Shown piece by piece: positions 50,959-61,117 of a stretch of DNA of 64,000 bases. The notes under the pieces were generated by a model. The model was not told the DNA's origin and did no database searches. It saw only the letters and a list, made by a program, of their open reading frames with translations. Positions within the stretch are counted from its first letter, which is position 1; every line of letters begins with the position of its first letter. The position numbers and the translations under genes are program-made. This stretch comes from Pseudomonas sp. R84 (GTDB lineage Bacteria; Pseudomonadota; Gammaproteobacteria; Pseudomonadales; Pseudomonadaceae): assembly GCF_009834515.1 (NCBI RefSeq), contig NZ_CP019426.1:1415501-1479500 (forward strand), in the 5' to 3' direction.

Positions 50959-51966
50959 ATGTTGTCCAGATCCTTGTTGTGCCTTGCTGTTTTCAGTGCG
51001 TCCACGCCCCTGCTTGCCGACACCGTCTGGTTGAAGAACGGTGACAAGTTGAGCGGCACTATCACCGTGTTCGACGGTGGCAAGCTGTTGATCCAGACCA
51101 AGTACGCCGGTGCGGTTACGATTGACTGGAAAGAGGTCAAAACCCTGGACAGCGATCAGCACTTGCTGGTCAAGCAGGACGCCTACACCGGTGAAGTGTC
51201 CAAGTCGCTGACGGCCGCCGAAGATGGCAAAGTCACCCTGGCCAACGGTGAGGCGCCGAAAACTGTGGAACTGGCGAGCATTCAGCAGATTCTCAGGCCA
51301 AAACCGGTGGTCGAGGATCTGGTGTGGAAGGGCAATGTCGACCTGGCGCTGGACTATCAGCGCGCCGAGAAAGACACCGATGACTACGATGTCGGCTTCA
51401 AGACCACCGCGCGTCATGGTCGCTGGCGCCATACTGCCGAAGGCGAGTACAACCGCGAAGTGCAGGACGACGAGACCACTACCGACAATTGGCGCGCCGA
51501 ATATGCACTGGACCGCTTCCTCACCGATCAATGGTTCTGGCAGGGTCGTCTGAACTACAAGCGCGATCACATCGAAGAGCTGGCTCGTCAGCGCGTGGTC
51601 GGTACCGGTCCCGGCTATCAGTTCTGGGATGACGAGTTGGGGGCTTTCTCGCTGGGTTCGCTGCTCAACCGTACCGATTACGAGTATCGCGATGGCAGCA
51701 AGGACAACTTCTATTCTGTCGCCATGAAGTGGGATTACAACCGCTACCTGATCGGCAAGAAGGTCGAGTTCTTCACCAACGGTGAAGTGGGCAAGCCGCT
51801 GTCCGGTGTTGCCGATTACGCGCTGGATGCTGAATTGGGGCTGCGCTACAAGGTCACCGACTGGGCCTCGCTCAACCTCAAGGCCGAGCGCGACATCATC
51901 AGCGGCACCAACGATGCAGACTTGAACAAGACCCGCTACACCGCAGGGTTTGGCGTAGCCTGGTAA
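50959..51966 (+). CDS. DUF481 outer-membrane beta-barrel protein (YdiY-like)
   Basis: A 335-residue exported protein. Signal peptide about residues 1-20 (L-L-C-L-A-V-F-S-A-S-T-P-L-L-A). Residues 21-110 form a small N-terminal domain (V-W-L-K-N-G-D-K-L-S-G-T-I). From about 115 alternating strands (W-K-G-N-V-D-L-A-L-D-Y, then R-W-R-H-T-A-E-G-E-Y-N) lead to a C-terminal aromatic residue in G-V-A-W, the outer-membrane insertion signal. The E. coli relative YdiY is acid-inducible; function here is unknown. The repeat at 51975 can act as its terminator. Confidence 0.87.
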   Translation: MLSRSLLCLAVFSASTPLLADTVWLKNGDKLSGTITVFDGGKLLIQTKYAGAVTIDWKEVKTLDSDQHLLVKQDAYTGEVSKSLTAAEDGKVTLANGEAPKTVELASIQQILRPKPVVEDLVWKGNVDLALDYQRAEKDTDDYDVGFKTTARHGRWRHTAEGEYNREVQDDETTTDNWRAEYALDRFLTDQWFWQGRLNYKRDHIEELARQRVVGTGPGYQFWDDELGAFSLGSLLNRTDYEYRDGSKDNFYSVAMKWDYNRYLIGKKVEFFTNGEVGKPLSGVADYALDAELGLRYKVTDWASLNLKAERDIISGTNDADLNKTRYTAGFGVAW

Positions 51967-51974
51967 GGCACAAG

Positions 51975-52054
51975 CAAAAGATCGCAGCCTTCGGCAGCTC
52001 CTACAGAGGATTGATGTACATCCAAGGAGCTGCCGAAGGCTGCGATCTTTTTTT
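51975..52054. repeat. Second-family palindromic repeat serving as terminator
   Basis: CAAAAGATCGCAGCCTTCGG arm with complement AGCTGCCGAAGGCTGCGATC, then seven or more T. It starts 8 nt after the DUF481 stop and probably ends that transcript. Confidence 0.85.
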
Positions 52055-52078
52055 GCGAGCTGAAAAACAGGCGCCCAC

Positions 52079-52112
52079 AAAAAAGCCCCGCTTTTAAGGG
52101 CGGGGCTCTTTT
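52079..52112 (-). terminator. Terminator of the cold-shock gene
   Basis: AAAAAAGCCCCGC and GCGGGGCTCTTTT arms around a TTTTAAGG loop. It stands 17 nt past the cold-shock gene stop on the minus strand. Confidence 0.9.
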
Positions 52113-52128
52113 CTAAAGAAGCTACAAG

Positions 52129-52338
52129 TTAGATAACTTGTACTTCTTCAGCTTGCATGCCTTTCTGACCGCGGGTAGCGATGAAAGAAACCTGTTGGCC
52201 TTCTTTCAGGCTTTTGAAGCCGTCGGATTGGATAGCTTTGAAGTGAACGAACAGGTCGTCACCGGATTGTGGAGTGATGAAGCCGAAGCCTTTTTCATCG
52301 TTGAACCACTTAACGGTACCGGTTTGGCGATTAGACAT
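52129..52338 (-). CDS. Cold-shock domain protein (CspA family)
   Basis: A 69-residue single cold-shock domain. RNA-binding motifs are intact: K-G-F-G-F-I-T (RNP1, residues 16-22) and D-D-L-F-V-H-F (RNP2, 27-33). Start [13 protein letters not shown]. It acts as an RNA chaperone melting secondary structure. More than 100 nt of AT-richer DNA upstream may be transcribed as a long leader, as in cspA genes. Which of the several Pseudomonas paralogues this is cannot be said. Confidence 0.95.
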   Translation of the reverse strand: MSNRQTGTVKWFNDEKGFGFITPQSGDDLFVHFKAIQSDGFKSLKEGQQVSFIATRGQKGMQAEEVQVI

Positions 52339-52692
52339 GGTGTAACTCCTTGAACAAAGATAACTGCGACTCAGGAAGAACCCTGGCCGAGACTGAGTGC
52401 AAAGAGCAGGAAAAATTCTTGTAGATGGTTGGATCGAAATTCAACATATCGTGTAGAGATTCTCAGTGACACAAGCAACACAGTGACGCCACCTTAACCC
52501 AGTTTCCGAGAAGTGCCAATGCTTCTTGCGAAGGTTTCTCTGTTTTCGGGATCGGCGGTGTGACGGTTCGTCGCCAAAGCCCGTATTTCATGGGTGTTCG
52601 GCGAGAATTGCACCGCGCACTTTGAACCCGGCGGCGCGCCCGGTAAGATGCCGGACAGAATTTTTCCACCTCGCTATTCAGGACACCCCGCC
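52339..52692. other. Divergent intergenic region between cold-shock gene and dcd
   Basis: About 354 bases without a convincing gene. The left part is AT-rich and should hold the cold-shock promoter and leader; the right part is GC-rich and should hold the dcd promoter. A short minus-strand open frame in it (52463-52669) has no ribosome binding site. No known RNA element is recognised. Confidence 0.5.
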
Positions 52693-53259
52693 ATGAGCAT
52701 CAAATCGGACAAGTGGATTCGCCGCATGGCGCAGGAACACGGCATGATCGAACCGTTCGTCGAGCGCCAGATGCGCGGCAGCGACGACAGCCGTGTGATC
52801 TCCTACGGTGTATCGAGCTATGGCTACGATGTACGTTGCACCAACCACTTCAAAGTGTTCACCAACATTAACTCGTCCATCGTCGACCCGAAAAATTTCG
52901 ACCCGGGCAGCTTCGTCGACGTCCACAGCGACGTCTGCATCATCCCGCCGAACTCTTTCGCCCTGGCCAGCACCGTCGAATACTTCCGCATTCCGCGCAA
53001 TGTGTTGACCATCTGCCTGGGTAAAAGCACCTACGCGCGTTGCGGCATCATCGTTAACGTCACGCCGCTCGAGCCTGAGTGGGAAGGCCACGTGACGCTG
53101 GAGTTCTCCAACACCACCAACCTGCCGGCGAAAATCTACGCCAACGAAGGCGTGGCGCAGATGCTCTTCCTTGAATCCGACGAGGAATGTGAAGTCTCTT
53201 ACAAGGATCGCGGGGGCAAGTACCAGGGCCAGCGTGGCGTGACCCTGCCGCGCACCTGA
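52693..53259 (+). CDS. dcd: dCTP deaminase
   Basis: A 188-residue dCTP deaminase that makes dUTP for thymidylate synthesis. ATG 52693 gives [13 protein letters not shown]; a longer frame is open from 52594 but not needed. Seen: [43 protein letters not shown] and catalytic Glu in H-V-T-L-E-F-S-N. Length matches the trimeric bacterial enzyme. Confidence 0.97.
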   Translation: MSIKSDKWIRRMAQEHGMIEPFVERQMRGSDDSRVISYGVSSYGYDVRCTNHFKVFTNINSSIVDPKNFDPGSFVDVHSDVCIIPPNSFALASTVEYFRIPRNVLTICLGKSTYARCGIIVNVTPLEPEWEGHVTLEFSNTTNLPAKIYANEGVAQMLFLESDEECEVSYKDRGGKYQGQRGVTLPRT

Positions 53260-53366
53260 TCGGTCCATCCGACAGATCGCGGGAATTCTTTGGCGGGCAG
53301 ACACTCTATGGGGTGTACTGCCCGTTTTTGCTTTCGGCAAAACGGGCCTTCGCCGAGGAGTGCCCT

Positions 53367-53576
53367 ATGAAGATCGATCCGCAAATCACTGCCGAACTGG
53401 CAAGGCTCGAGCCCAATCAGATTGGCGTATTGGCCTGGTCCTTGTTGGCGCATCCGCCACTGAACATGGCCGGCGGAATTCCCGGTCAACCCGACCCAGA
53501 TACCCCTAACGAACAACCGACCGAGCCGGGCGAACCGACCCTTCCGGACGAGCCGCCACCGGCGCCTGTCGCCTGA
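53367..53576 (+). CDS. Small proline-rich hypothetical protein
   Basis: A 69-residue protein starting M-K-I-D-P-Q-I-T-A-E-L-A-R-L at ATG 53367, behind GAGGAG at 53355-53360. The first 40 residues look folded (P-N-Q-I-G-V-L-A-W-S-L-L-A); the C-terminal part is a Pro/Glu/Thr tail (P-D-T-P-N-E-Q-P-T-E-P-G-E-P). No signal peptide. Function unknown. The ribosome binding site and codon pattern make it a plausible real gene. Confidence 0.65.
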   Translation: MKIDPQITAELARLEPNQIGVLAWSLLAHPPLNMAGGIPGQPDPDTPNEQPTEPGEPTLPDEPPPAPVA

Positions 53577-53588
53577 TAAACCGTGAAA

Positions 53589-53634
53589 ATGGCCAGTCAG
53601 ATGAGGTCTGCAAAGACTTCAACTGACTGGCCAT
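53589..53634 (-). terminator. Hairpin terminator overlapping the pdeM 3' end
   Basis: Perfect 12-bp stem ATGGCCAGTCAG / CTGACTGGCCAT with a 22-nt loop. On the minus strand it is followed by TTTTC. It includes the last codons of pdeM and could act in both directions. Confidence 0.75.
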
Positions 53635-54275
53635 ATTTCGTTATCACCGATGACGAAGATTCTGCAGCTTTCATCCTTCTCGACCGGATACCCTCCGGTA
53701 AAAGCGCCAAAGGCCGGCAGCAGGCTGACGCGTTCGCTTAGCCTGAAACACGCCAGACGCAAGCTCTGCCGACCCTTGCCGTGCAGCCGGTAGACCGGGT
53801 GTACGTGACCGGCCAGCACGTGTCTCTCAGGATGCGGGTCCGGTTCATGTTGCAAGGCGAATGGCCCGAGCAGCAGCGGTTCCGGCACCACCCGGATATT
53901 CAACGATTCAGGCGGATCACCGGCGCGTTTGTCGTGATTGCCGCGGATCAGCGTCATCGGTAGATCAACGTGGCGCGCACGCCATTGCGCCAATGCGTCC
54001 AGCGTGCCCGGCGCATGTGAACCAGGTCCGTGGAGGAAATCCCCGAGAAAGATCAACAACCGGCAGGGCAGCTTCGCCAACAACCGATCAATCACTTCGA
54101 TATTGCTCGCCGTGGTGCCATGCGGGACCGGTTGACCAAGACTGCGATACGCCGCCGCTTTGCCGAAATGCACATCGGCAATCAGCAATGCCTGCTGCGC
54201 CGGCCAGTACAGGGCTTTTTCCGGCAAGAGCCAAAGTTCTTCGCCGGCCAGGCGCACCGGGTAGGGCGCATTCAT
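53619..54275 (-). CDS. pdeM: Ligase-associated DNA damage response endonuclease PdeM
   Basis: A 218-residue calcineurin-type metallophosphoesterase. Metal motifs in order: I-A-D-V-H-F-G-K near residue 33, F-L-G-D-F-L-H-G near 77, R-G-N-H-D-K near 113, and A-G-H-V-H-P near 153. It belongs to the four-gene repair set (nuclease, Lhr helicase, ATP ligase, SNM1-like exonuclease). It overlaps lhr by 4 nt, so the two are co-translated. Role in repair is inferred from gene linkage and family studies. Confidence 0.92.
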   Translation of the reverse strand: MNAPYPVRLAGEELWLLPEKALYWPAQQALLIADVHFGKAAAYRSLGQPVPHGTTASNIEVIDRLLAKLPCRLLIFLGDFLHGPGSHAPGTLDALAQWRARHVDLPMTLIRGNHDKRAGDPPESLNIRVVPEPLLLGPFALQHEPDPHPERHVLAGHVHPVYRLHGKGRQSLRLACFRLSERVSLLPAFGAFTGGYPVEKDESCRIFVIGDNEIWPVS

Positions 54276-56761
54276 CGGGATTTATCCTTGTCGGCGCTAT
54301 TCTCCAGATCACCGACCATTCGCCTGATGCGATCAGCGAGTTTTTCCGAACTCATGCTTTCGCGCATGCGTTCCACCAGCAGCGGAAACCCTAGCGGTGT
54401 AGGACGTTTAACCTGATGCACGTCCAGTTTCATCTGGTTGATCCGCTCCAGTGTCTGTTCCAAGCGACGAATATCCAGTTCTTCCCGTAGGACTTCTTCC
54501 CCGGCCTGCGCCAGCAACAGATTATCTGCATCGTATTGTTTGAACACTTCGAAGAACAGTCCGCTGGATGCCTGCACCTGCCGGGTACTTTTCGGTGCGC
54601 CGGGGTAGCCGGCGAAGACCAGTCCGGCAATCCGTGCGATCTCGCGAAAGCGCCGCAGCGCCAGTTCGCCGGCATTCAGGCTGGCCAGAACGTCCGCTAA
54701 CAAATCATCAGCATTGAAGAGATCGGTATTCAAATACTCGGCCCAGTCGATCGGCGTAGCGCTGAGCAATTCCAGGCCGTAATCGTTCACCGCGATGGAA
54801 AACGTCACGGGCTGCCGTTGACTGACGCGCCATGCCAACAGGCTCGCCAGACCCAGATGCACTTGGCGCCCGGCAAACGGATAAAGGAAAAGGTGCCAGC
54901 CTTCACGAGACTTCAATACTTCGGCCAACAGGTTTTCTGTCGTGGGCAAACCCGACCAGCGCATCTGGGTTTCCAGCAACGGTCGTAACGCCCGCATTTC
55001 CGGGCCGACAAACTCGCCTTGCGCGGCCTCGCTGAAACGCCTGACCACGGCTTCGGCCAATTCGTTGGAAAGTGGCATCCGCCCACCATTCCAGCGCGGT
55101 ACGGCGGCTTTTTTCGCGGTGCTGCGTTTGACGTAAGCGGTCATGTTTTCCACTCGCACCAACTCCAGCAAACGCCCGGCGAAGAGAAAACCATCACCGG
55201 GTTTGAGCCGCGCGATAAAGCCTTCCTCGACACTGCCCAGCTGCTTGCCACCGCCACCCTTGCTCCAGAATTTCAAATGGATGCTCGCGTCGCTGACGAT
55301 GGTGCCGATGCTCATGCGATGACGTCGTGCCAATCGTGCATCCGGTACGCGCCAGACGCCGTGCTCGTCGGGCTCGACCCGGCGGTAATCCGGATAGGCT
55401 GTCAGAGACATCCCGCCATGGCGTACGAAAGCCAGCGCCCAGGCCCAATCGGCGGGTGACAGGTCACGATAAGCCCAGGCGCCACGGACTTCTTCGTACA
55501 ACTCATCGGGTAAAAATCCGCCACCGAGGGCCATGCTGACCAAATGCTGCACCAGCACATCCAGCGGTTTGTGCGGTGACAGGCGTGGTTCGATACGCCG
55601 TTGTTCGACGGCATCGCGGGCGGCGGCCGCTTCGATCAGTTCAAGGCTGTGCGTCGGCACCAGCGTCACCCGCGACGTGCGTCCTGGTGCGTGGCCAGAG
55701 CGACCGGCACGCTGCATCAGGCGGGCAACACCTTTGGCCGAGCCGATTTGCAGCACGCGCTCGACCGGCAGGAAATCCACGCCCAAGTCCAGGCTTGAGG
55801 TGCAGACCACGGCTTTCAACAGCCCGTTCTTCAAGGCCTGCTCGACCCAATCGCGAGTGTCGCGAGACAGTGAGCTGTGATGCAGGGCAATCAATCCGGC
55901 CCAGTCCGGCCGCGCCTCCAGCAGCGCTTGATACCAGATTTCCGATTGCGCCCGAGTATTGGTGAAGACCAGGGTGCTGGCGCAGGCCTCCAGTTCGGCG
56001 ACCACTTGCGGCAACATCTTCAGACCGATGTGCCCGGCCCAGGGAAAACGCTCGATGGCCGGTGGGAGAAGGGTGTCGACCTTCAGCGATTTTTCGCTTT
56101 GTCCTTGAATGCTGACGCCACCGCCCTGTGGGATCAGCACTTGTTCGGCGTGGGATTGGTTGCCGAGGGTGGCGGACACGCCCCAGACGATCAGCTCAGG
56201 TTGCCAATGCCGCAGCCGGGCGAGGGCCAGTTGCAGTTGTACGCCGCGCTTGTTGCCCAGCAGTTCGTGCCATTCATCGACGACGATCATGCGCAGACTC
56301 GCCAGCGCCACCTGCGCATCGGCACGAGCGAGCAGCAGGGTCAGGCTTTCCGGGGTGGTGATCAGTGTGGTCGGCAGGCGTCGGCTCTGCCGGGCGCGTT
56401 CGCTGCTGCTGGTGTCGCCGGTGCGCAGCCCGATGCTCCACGGGATCTGCAAATCATCGACCGGTACCTGCAAGGCGCGCGCGGTGTCGGCGGCGAGGGC
56501 GCGCATGGGGGTGATCCACAGGACTGTCAGTGGTTCGGCGGGGGCTTTGCGTTTGCGCGGTATTTCGACGGCAGGCTGCGAGCGAGCGAAGCGATTGAGC
56601 GCGGCAAACCACACTGCGTAGGTTTTACCGGCGCCGGTGCTGGCATGGAGCAGGCCGGACTCGCCATTTTTGATCGCCGCCCACACCTGTTTCTGAAAGG
56701 CGAACGGCTTCCAGTCGCGGGCGCTGAACCAGATTTTTGCCAGGTCGGGAGATTTCGCCAT
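54272..56761 (-). CDS. lhr: Ligase-associated DEXH-box helicase Lhr
   Basis: An 829-residue superfamily 2 helicase of the Lhr-core type. Seen: Walker A S-T-G-A-G-K-T near residue 42, D-E-W-H (DEXH box) near 170, [10 protein letters not shown] and G-R-A-G-R-S-G-H (motif VI, Q/R-R-A-G-R) near 360, then the Lhr winged-helix/core domains to the end. This length is the core enzyme without the long C-terminal extension of E. coli Lhr. It tracks 3' to 5' on single-stranded DNA in studied members. The aotJQMOP operon and a repeat separate it from the ligase gene of the same set. Confidence 0.95.
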   Translation of the reverse strand: MAKSPDLAKIWFSARDWKPFAFQKQVWAAIKNGESGLLHASTGAGKTYAVWFAALNRFARSQPAVEIPRKRKAPAEPLTVLWITPMRALAADTARALQVPVDDLQIPWSIGLRTGDTSSSERARQSRRLPTTLITTPESLTLLLARADAQVALASLRMIVVDEWHELLGNKRGVQLQLALARLRHWQPELIVWGVSATLGNQSHAEQVLIPQGGGVSIQGQSEKSLKVDTLLPPAIERFPWAGHIGLKMLPQVVAELEACASTLVFTNTRAQSEIWYQALLEARPDWAGLIALHHSSLSRDTRDWVEQALKNGLLKAVVCTSSLDLGVDFLPVERVLQIGSAKGVARLMQRAGRSGHAPGRTSRVTLVPTHSLELIEAAAARDAVEQRRIEPRLSPHKPLDVLVQHLVSMALGGGFLPDELYEEVRGAWAYRDLSPADWAWALAFVRHGGMSLTAYPDYRRVEPDEHGVWRVPDARLARRHRMSIGTIVSDASIHLKFWSKGGGGKQLGSVEEGFIARLKPGDGFLFAGRLLELVRVENMTAYVKRSTAKKAAVPRWNGGRMPLSNELAEAVVRRFSEAAQGEFVGPEMRALRPLLETQMRWSGLPTTENLLAEVLKSREGWHLFLYPFAGRQVHLGLASLLAWRVSQRQPVTFSIAVNDYGLELLSATPIDWAEYLNTDLFNADDLLADVLASLNAGELALRRFREIARIAGLVFAGYPGAPKSTRQVQASSGLFFEVFKQYDADNLLLAQAGEEVLREELDIRRLEQTLERINQMKLDVHQVKRPTPLGFPLLVERMRESMSSEKLADRIRRMVGDLENSADKDKSR

Positions 56762-56835
56762 GCGGGCTGCGCGCGCTCTGGAGGTGTTCTTCCAGTGACC
56801 ACATCAGTTGGCGAAAGGTTTAATCAGGGTGACTG

Positions 56836-56921
56836 TGTAGGAGCTGCCGAAGGCTGCGATCTTTTGATCTTGATCTTTATAAAACAAGATCAAAAGATCG
56901 CAGCCTTCGGCAGCTCCTACA
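56836..56921. repeat. Second-family palindromic repeat
   Basis: TGTAGGAGCTGCCGAAGGC arm continuing to GATCTTTTGATC and a full complement; centre ATCTTTATAAAACAAGAT. It sits between aotP and lhr, at the left join of the aot operon with the repair genes. Confidence 0.92.
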
Positions 56922-56932
56922 GGGGAAGGTGG

Positions 56933-57697
56933 CTATTTGAGGTTGCCGCTGAGGAATTGCTTCAGGCGTTCGCTTTTAGGGTTGCCCAGCACCTCTTCGG
57001 GCGCACCTTCTTCTTCCACCAGACCTTGGTGCAGGAACAACACCTGGCTGGAGACTTTGCGGGCGAAACTCATTTCGTGGGTCACCATGATCATGGTCCG
57101 GCCTTCTTCCGCCAGCCCTTGAATCACCTTCAATACTTCCCCCACCAGCTCCGGATCGAGCGCCGAAGTCGGCTCATCAAACAACATCACCTCCGGCTCC
57201 ATCGCCAGCGCCCGGGCAATCGCCACGCGCTGTTGCTGCCCGCCGGACAAAAACGCCGGGTATTGATCCGCCACCCGCGCCGGCAAACCGACCTTGTCCA
57301 GATAACGCCGGGCGCGATCGTCGGCTTCCTGTTTGCTGCAACCCAGCACCCGGCGCGGGGCCATGGTGATGTTTTCCAGCACGGTCATGTGGCTCCAGAG
57401 GTTGAAATGCTGGAATACCATTGCCAACCGCGTGCGCAAACGTTGCAGTTCATCGGCGTCGGCGACGTGCATGCCGTGGCGGTCGGTGACCATGCGGATC
57501 GCCTGGCCATCGAGGCTCATGGCGCCATCGTTGGGTTGTTCGAGAAAATTGATGCAGCGCAAGAAGGTGCTTTTGCCCGAGCCACTGGCGCCGATCAGGC
57601 TGATCACGTCGCCGGTTTTGGCCTTGAGCGAAACGCCTTTGAGCACCTGATGGTCGCCATAGCTTTTATGCAGGCCTTCAACGGTCAGTTTGTACAT
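56933..57697 (-). CDS. aotP: Arginine/ornithine ABC transporter ATPase AotP
   Basis: A 254-residue ATPase of polar amino-acid ABC importers. Walker [10 protein letters not shown] near residue 36, signature L-S-G-G-Q-Q-Q-R near 158, Walker [14 protein letters not shown] near 175 and the H-loop M-V-T-H-E-M. Start Met at 57697 (M-Y-K-L-T-V) is the family start; the frame stays open upstream into aotO. Gene order J-Q-M-O-P equals the P. aeruginosa aot operon. Confidence 0.93.
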   Translation of the reverse strand: MYKLTVEGLHKSYGDHQVLKGVSLKAKTGDVISLIGASGSGKSTFLRCINFLEQPNDGAMSLDGQAIRMVTDRHGMHVADADELQRLRTRLAMVFQHFNLWSHMTVLENITMAPRRVLGCSKQEADDRARRYLDKVGLPARVADQYPAFLSGGQQQRVAIARALAMEPEVMLFDEPTSALDPELVGEVLKVIQGLAEEGRTMIMVTHEMSFARKVSSQVLFLHQGLVEEEGAPEEVLGNPKSERLKQFLSGNLK

Positions 57698-57710
57698 GGG
57701 ACGAGCATCC

Positions 57711-58829
57711 TCAAGGCGAAAGTAGGTAGCCGCTGCGGTAGGCTTCAGCGCCCGCAACATGGGCGATGACCATGCCGGCCGTGGCCATGCGGCGCAGCGA
57801 GCGGGCGTACATCACGCCGGCGCTGGTGCAATGAATGGGGGTGATCCGGTCGTTGATCGGGTCGATGATTTCAGCGATCTGCTGCCCGGCTTCCAGGACT
57901 TGCCCCGCCGTGGCGGTGTACACCAGCAGGCCGCCGACCGGCGTGGTCACCGGCTCGACTCCCGCGAGAGGCGTGGCCGGGAACGGCAATGGCGGCTGCG
58001 GTTTGGTCTCGCCGACGATCGCATCGGACTGGATCAGGTAGTCGATCAGCGCCTGGCAGTCGCGGCTGGCCAGCGGATGGGTGACGTCACCCTGACCGCG
58101 CAACTCGACGGTCACCGAGAAACTGCCGAGCGGGATCTCGAAATGTTCGCCGAAGCGCTCCTTCAATTGCCACCACAGCAAAGTGAAGCATTCGTCGAAC
58201 GACTGGCCGCCGGAATCGGTGGCCAGCAGGCTCGCCTGAGCTTCGATGTAGCGCGCCAGCGGTTCGACCTGCGGCCACGCTTCGGGCGTGGTGTAGAGGT
58301 GCACCACCGATTCGAAATCGCAGTGCAAATCCAGCACCATATCCGCATCGCAGGCCAGCCGTTGCAGGATCAGGCGCTGGGATTGCAGTTGCGTGCTGGC
58401 GGTCTGGCGGGCGAGGGCGTTGCGCAGATGCGTGCGAATCAGTTCGAGGTTGTGCTGCGGATCGTCATTCAGCTTGCCCTCGATGGCATTGCCGATTTCC
58501 TCGCTGAGGTCGACGAACCAGCGGTTGAAGTTCTGCCCGCTCTCCAGTTCGTAGCGGCCCAGCGGCACATCCATCAGCACTTGTTCGAGGCCGACCGGGT
58601 TGGCCACCGGCACCAGCACGATCTCGCTGCGCAGTCGCCCGGCCGCTTCCAGCTCGGCCAGACGCTGCTTGAGGTGCCAGGCGACGAGCATGCCGGGCAG
58701 TTCGTCGGCGTGCAGCGAGGACTGGATGTAGACCTTGCCTTTGGCCTGCTCCGGTCCGAAGTGGAAGCTGTGAATCTGTCGTGCGGTCCCCGGCAGCGGG
58801 GCCAGCAAGTCATGGATCAGGTGGCGCAT
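57711..58829 (-). CDS. aotO: AotO, succinylglutamate desuccinylase/aspartoacylase-family protein
   Basis: A 372-residue zinc hydrolase-like protein (M14-type AstE/aspartoacylase fold). Zinc ligand pattern H-A-D-E-L-P-G near residue 43 and D-L-H-C-D-F-E near 155. The C-terminal domain (from about 270) has barrel-like strands. In P. aeruginosa the gene in this position is aotO; transport does not need it there as far as I recall, and its substrate is unknown. Met at 58829 (M-R-H-L-I-H-D-L-L) avoids an N-terminus that would run into aotM. Confidence 0.87.
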   Translation of the reverse strand: MRHLIHDLLAPLPGTARQIHSFHFGPEQAKGKVYIQSSLHADELPGMLVAWHLKQRLAELEAAGRLRSEIVLVPVANPVGLEQVLMDVPLGRYELESGQNFNRWFVDLSEEIGNAIEGKLNDDPQHNLELIRTHLRNALARQTASTQLQSQRLILQRLACDADMVLDLHCDFESVVHLYTTPEAWPQVEPLARYIEAQASLLATDSGGQSFDECFTLLWWQLKERFGEHFEIPLGSFSVTVELRGQGDVTHPLASRDCQALIDYLIQSDAIVGETKPQPPLPFPATPLAGVEPVTTPVGGLLVYTATAGQVLEAGQQIAEIIDPINDRITPIHCTSAGVMYARSLRRMATAGMVIAHVAGAEAYRSGYLLSP

Positions 58830-58842
58830 TTGCAGGGTTGTC

Positions 58843-59553
58843 CTAGTGAGTCGGGCCGAGGAAGGCCAGCCATCGGCGTTCGGCAAGGCGGAACAGGCCG
58901 ACCAGCGCAAAGGTAATGGTCAGGTAGATCAGCGCGGCGATGCCGAACGACTGAAAGGTCAGGAAGGTTGCCGAGTTGGCATCCCGGGCGACTTTCAGAA
59001 TATCGGGGATGGTCGCGGTGAAGGCCACCGTGGTCGAGTGCAGCATAAGGATCACTTCGTTGCTGTAGTAAGGCAACGAACGGCGCAGGGCCGAGGGCAT
59101 GATCACGTAGGCATACAGCTTCCAGCCGGTCAGCCCGTAAGCCTTGGCCGCTTCGACTTCGCCATGGTTCATGCTGCGGATCGCCCCGGCGAAAATCTCC
59201 GTGGTGTAGGCACAGGTGTTGAGGGCGAAGGCGAGGATCGTGCAGTTCATCGCATCGCGAAAGAAACTGTCGAGCAACGGCTGCGCGCGCACGGCGGCGA
59301 GGCTGTAGATCCCGGTGTAGCAAATCAGCAACTGGATATACAGCGGCGTGCCACGGAACAGATAGGTGTAGAACTGCACCGGCCAGCGAATGTAGAAGTG
59401 CGGCGAGACGCGGGCGATCGACAGCGGAATCGACACCAGAAAACCGATGAAGATTGAAGCGCTGAGCAACCACATCGTCATTGCCAGCCCGGTGATGTTC
59501 TGGCCGTCGGTATAAAGGAAGGCGCGCCAGTATTCCTGCAGAAGTTCGATCAT
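58843..59553 (-). CDS. aotM: Arginine/ornithine ABC transporter permease AotM
   Basis: A 236-residue permease of the HisMQ type, with about five membrane segments from residue 20 onward and the cytosolic EAA loop (E-V-E-A-A-K-A-Y-G-L-T-G near 130) that docks AotP. A typical R-G-T-P-L-Y-I-Q-L motif follows the second segment. ATG overlaps the aotQ stop by 4 nt. Inner membrane. Confidence 0.93.
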   Translation of the reverse strand: MIELLQEYWRAFLYTDGQNITGLAMTMWLLSASIFIGFLVSIPLSIARVSPHFYIRWPVQFYTYLFRGTPLYIQLLICYTGIYSLAAVRAQPLLDSFFRDAMNCTILAFALNTCAYTTEIFAGAIRSMNHGEVEAAKAYGLTGWKLYAYVIMPSALRRSLPYYSNEVILMLHSTTVAFTATIPDILKVARDANSATFLTFQSFGIAALIYLTITFALVGLFRLAERRWLAFLGPTH

Positions 59554-60278
59554 CGTACGGCCTCCCGGGCACCGGCGGCGTAGCGGCGTTCAAGCCAGCG
59601 CAGGATGAAATTAGAGGCACTGGTGATCAGCAGATAGATCAACGCGGCGAGAACCAGGAAGTAAAACAGTTGATAGGTGCTTTTACCGGCGTCCTGCGCG
59701 GCTTTGACCAGGTCGGCCAGGCCGATGATCGACACCAGCGCGGTGGCCTTGAGCATCACCATCCAGTTGTTACCAATGCCCGGCAGGGCAAAACGCATCA
59801 TTTGCGGAAACACCACGTAGCGAAAGCGCTGGCCGCGTTTGAGGCCGTAAGCGGTGGCAGCTTCAACCTGACCGCGCGGCACCGCGAGGATCGCGCCACG
59901 GAAAGTTTCGGTGAAATACGCGCCATAGATGAAGCCCAGCGTCAGCACCCCGGCGCTGAATGGGTTGATCTCGATGTATTCCCATTCCATGTAGTCAGTC
60001 AGGGACGTCAGCCAGGTTTGCAGGCTGTAGAAAATCAGCAGCATCAGCACCAGATCCGGCACCCCGCGAATCAGCGTGGTGTAGAGCTGAGCGGGCAGGC
60101 GCACCAGTTTGACTTTTGACAGTTTGGCACTGGCGCCGAGCAGGCCGAGCAACACGGCCACCAACAGCGACAACGCCGATAATTTGATGGTCATCCAGGT
60201 GCCTTCCAACAGCAAAGGGCCAAAACCCTTGAGGCTGAAGGCAGAGAGCCCCAGATTTTGTAAGAGGTTTTCGAACAT
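59550..60278 (-). CDS. aotQ: Arginine/ornithine ABC transporter permease AotQ
   Basis: A 242-residue permease, partner of AotM. EAA loop Q-V-E-A-A-T-A-Y-G-L-K-R-G near residue 135, and the family motif I-R-G-V-P-D-L-V-L-M-L near 70. It follows aotJ by 56 nt, a gap that carries a hairpin. The gene encodes a normal-length member with about five membrane segments. Confidence 0.93.
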   Translation of the reverse strand: MFENLLQNLGLSAFSLKGFGPLLLEGTWMTIKLSALSLLVAVLLGLLGASAKLSKVKLVRLPAQLYTTLIRGVPDLVLMLLIFYSLQTWLTSLTDYMEWEYIEINPFSAGVLTLGFIYGAYFTETFRGAILAVPRGQVEAATAYGLKRGQRFRYVVFPQMMRFALPGIGNNWMVMLKATALVSIIGLADLVKAAQDAGKSTYQLFYFLVLAALIYLLITSASNFILRWLERRYAAGAREAVR

Positions 60279-60305
60279 AAATCAGCAACCTGAGCGGATG
60301 GAAAA

Positions 60306-60328
60306 GGCGCCCATCGAGGATGGGCGCC
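60306..60328 (-). terminator. Attenuating hairpin between aotJ and aotQ
   Basis: Perfect 10-bp stem GGCGCCCATC / GATGGGCGCC with a GAG loop, followed on the minus strand by TTTTCC. It lies 6 nt after the aotJ stop and likely keeps aotJ transcripts in excess over the permease genes, as usual for binding-protein genes. Confidence 0.75.
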
Positions 60329-60334
60329 GGGGCA

Positions 60335-61117
60335 TTATTTGCCGCTGTACAGATTCAGATCGCCAAAGTGTTTCTTTTGAATCTCGGCGTATTTGCCGTC
60401 ATCGTGTAACGCTTTGATACCTTTATCTAAAAGCGCTTTCAGCTCAGTGTTACCTTTCTTAATACCGACAGCGGTTTTGGCCGGCAGCAATTCGTTGTCG
60501 ACTGGCTTGCTGACGTCATAGTCGGCGCCCTGTGGCGACTTCAAAAAGCCCAGTTCGGCTTGCAGCATGTCCTGGATGCCCGCGTCGAGACGGCCGGAAG
60601 TCAGGTCGGAGTACACCTGATCCTGGTTCTGATAGGCCTGGGTTTTCACGCCGGCCTTGTCCAGCACGGCTTTGGCGTAGGCTTCCTGAATAGTGCCTTG
60701 CTCGTAGCCGACGGTTTTGCCCTTGAGGGACGCGACGTCTGCGGTGATGCCGGAACCTTTCTTGAACACATAAGCGGTCGGGCCGGAGAACAGTTCGCTG
60801 GAGAAGTCGATGACCTTTTCGCGGGCCGGGGTCACGGTCATCGACGAGATCACACCGTCGAATTTGTTGGCCTTGAGGCCCGGAATCATGCCGTCGAAGT
60901 CACTTTCGACCCACTTGCACTTGACCTTCAGTTCGGCGCAGATCGCGTTGCCCAGGTCGATGTCGAAGCCCACCAGGCTGCCGTCGGCCGCTTTCGACTC
61001 AAACGGTGCGTACGAAGGGTCAACGCCAAAGCGCAGCTCTTTGTATTCCTTGGCCAGCGCGGAGCCAGCGGCCATGCACAACGCCAGTGCAGAAAGGGTC
61101 AGCAATGCTTTTTTCAT
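60335..61117 (-). CDS. aotJ: Arginine/ornithine periplasmic binding protein AotJ
   Basis: A 260-residue substrate-binding protein. Signal peptide 1-22 (M-K-K-A-L-L-T-L-S-A-L-A-L-C-M-A-A-G-S-A-L-A), then the family 3 solute-binding fold: R-F-G-V-D-P-S-Y-A-P-F-E-S-K, G-F-D-I-D-L-G-N-A-I-C, W-V-E-S-D-F-D-G-M-I-P-G-L and V-I-D-F-S-S. The two Cys near 60 are typical of LAO/His/Arg binders. First gene of aotJQMOP; the 223-nt region upstream has the promoter. ArgR control is known in P. aeruginosa, but argR is not next to aotP here. Confidence 0.94.
   Translation of the reverse strand: MKKALLTLSALALCMAAGSALAKEYKELRFGVDPSYAPFESKAADGSLVGFDIDLGNAICAELKVKCKWVESDFDGMIPGLKANKFDGVISSMTVTPAREKVIDFSSELFSGPTAYVFKKGSGITADVASLKGKTVGYEQGTIQEAYAKAVLDKAGVKTQAYQNQDQVYSDLTSGRLDAGIQDMLQAELGFLKSPQGADYDVSKPVDNELLPAKTAVGIKKGNTELKALLDKGIKALHDDGKYAEIQKKHFGDLNLYSGK

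Noticed and set aside
52463..52669. 68-codon minus-strand frame between the cold-shock gene and dcd
   Set aside because: No start signal and no protein-like pattern; the region is better explained as promoters and leader.
55877..57769. 630-codon open frame on the plus strand
   Set aside because: Opposite lhr and aotP and crosses the palindromic repeat at 56836; no domain recognised.
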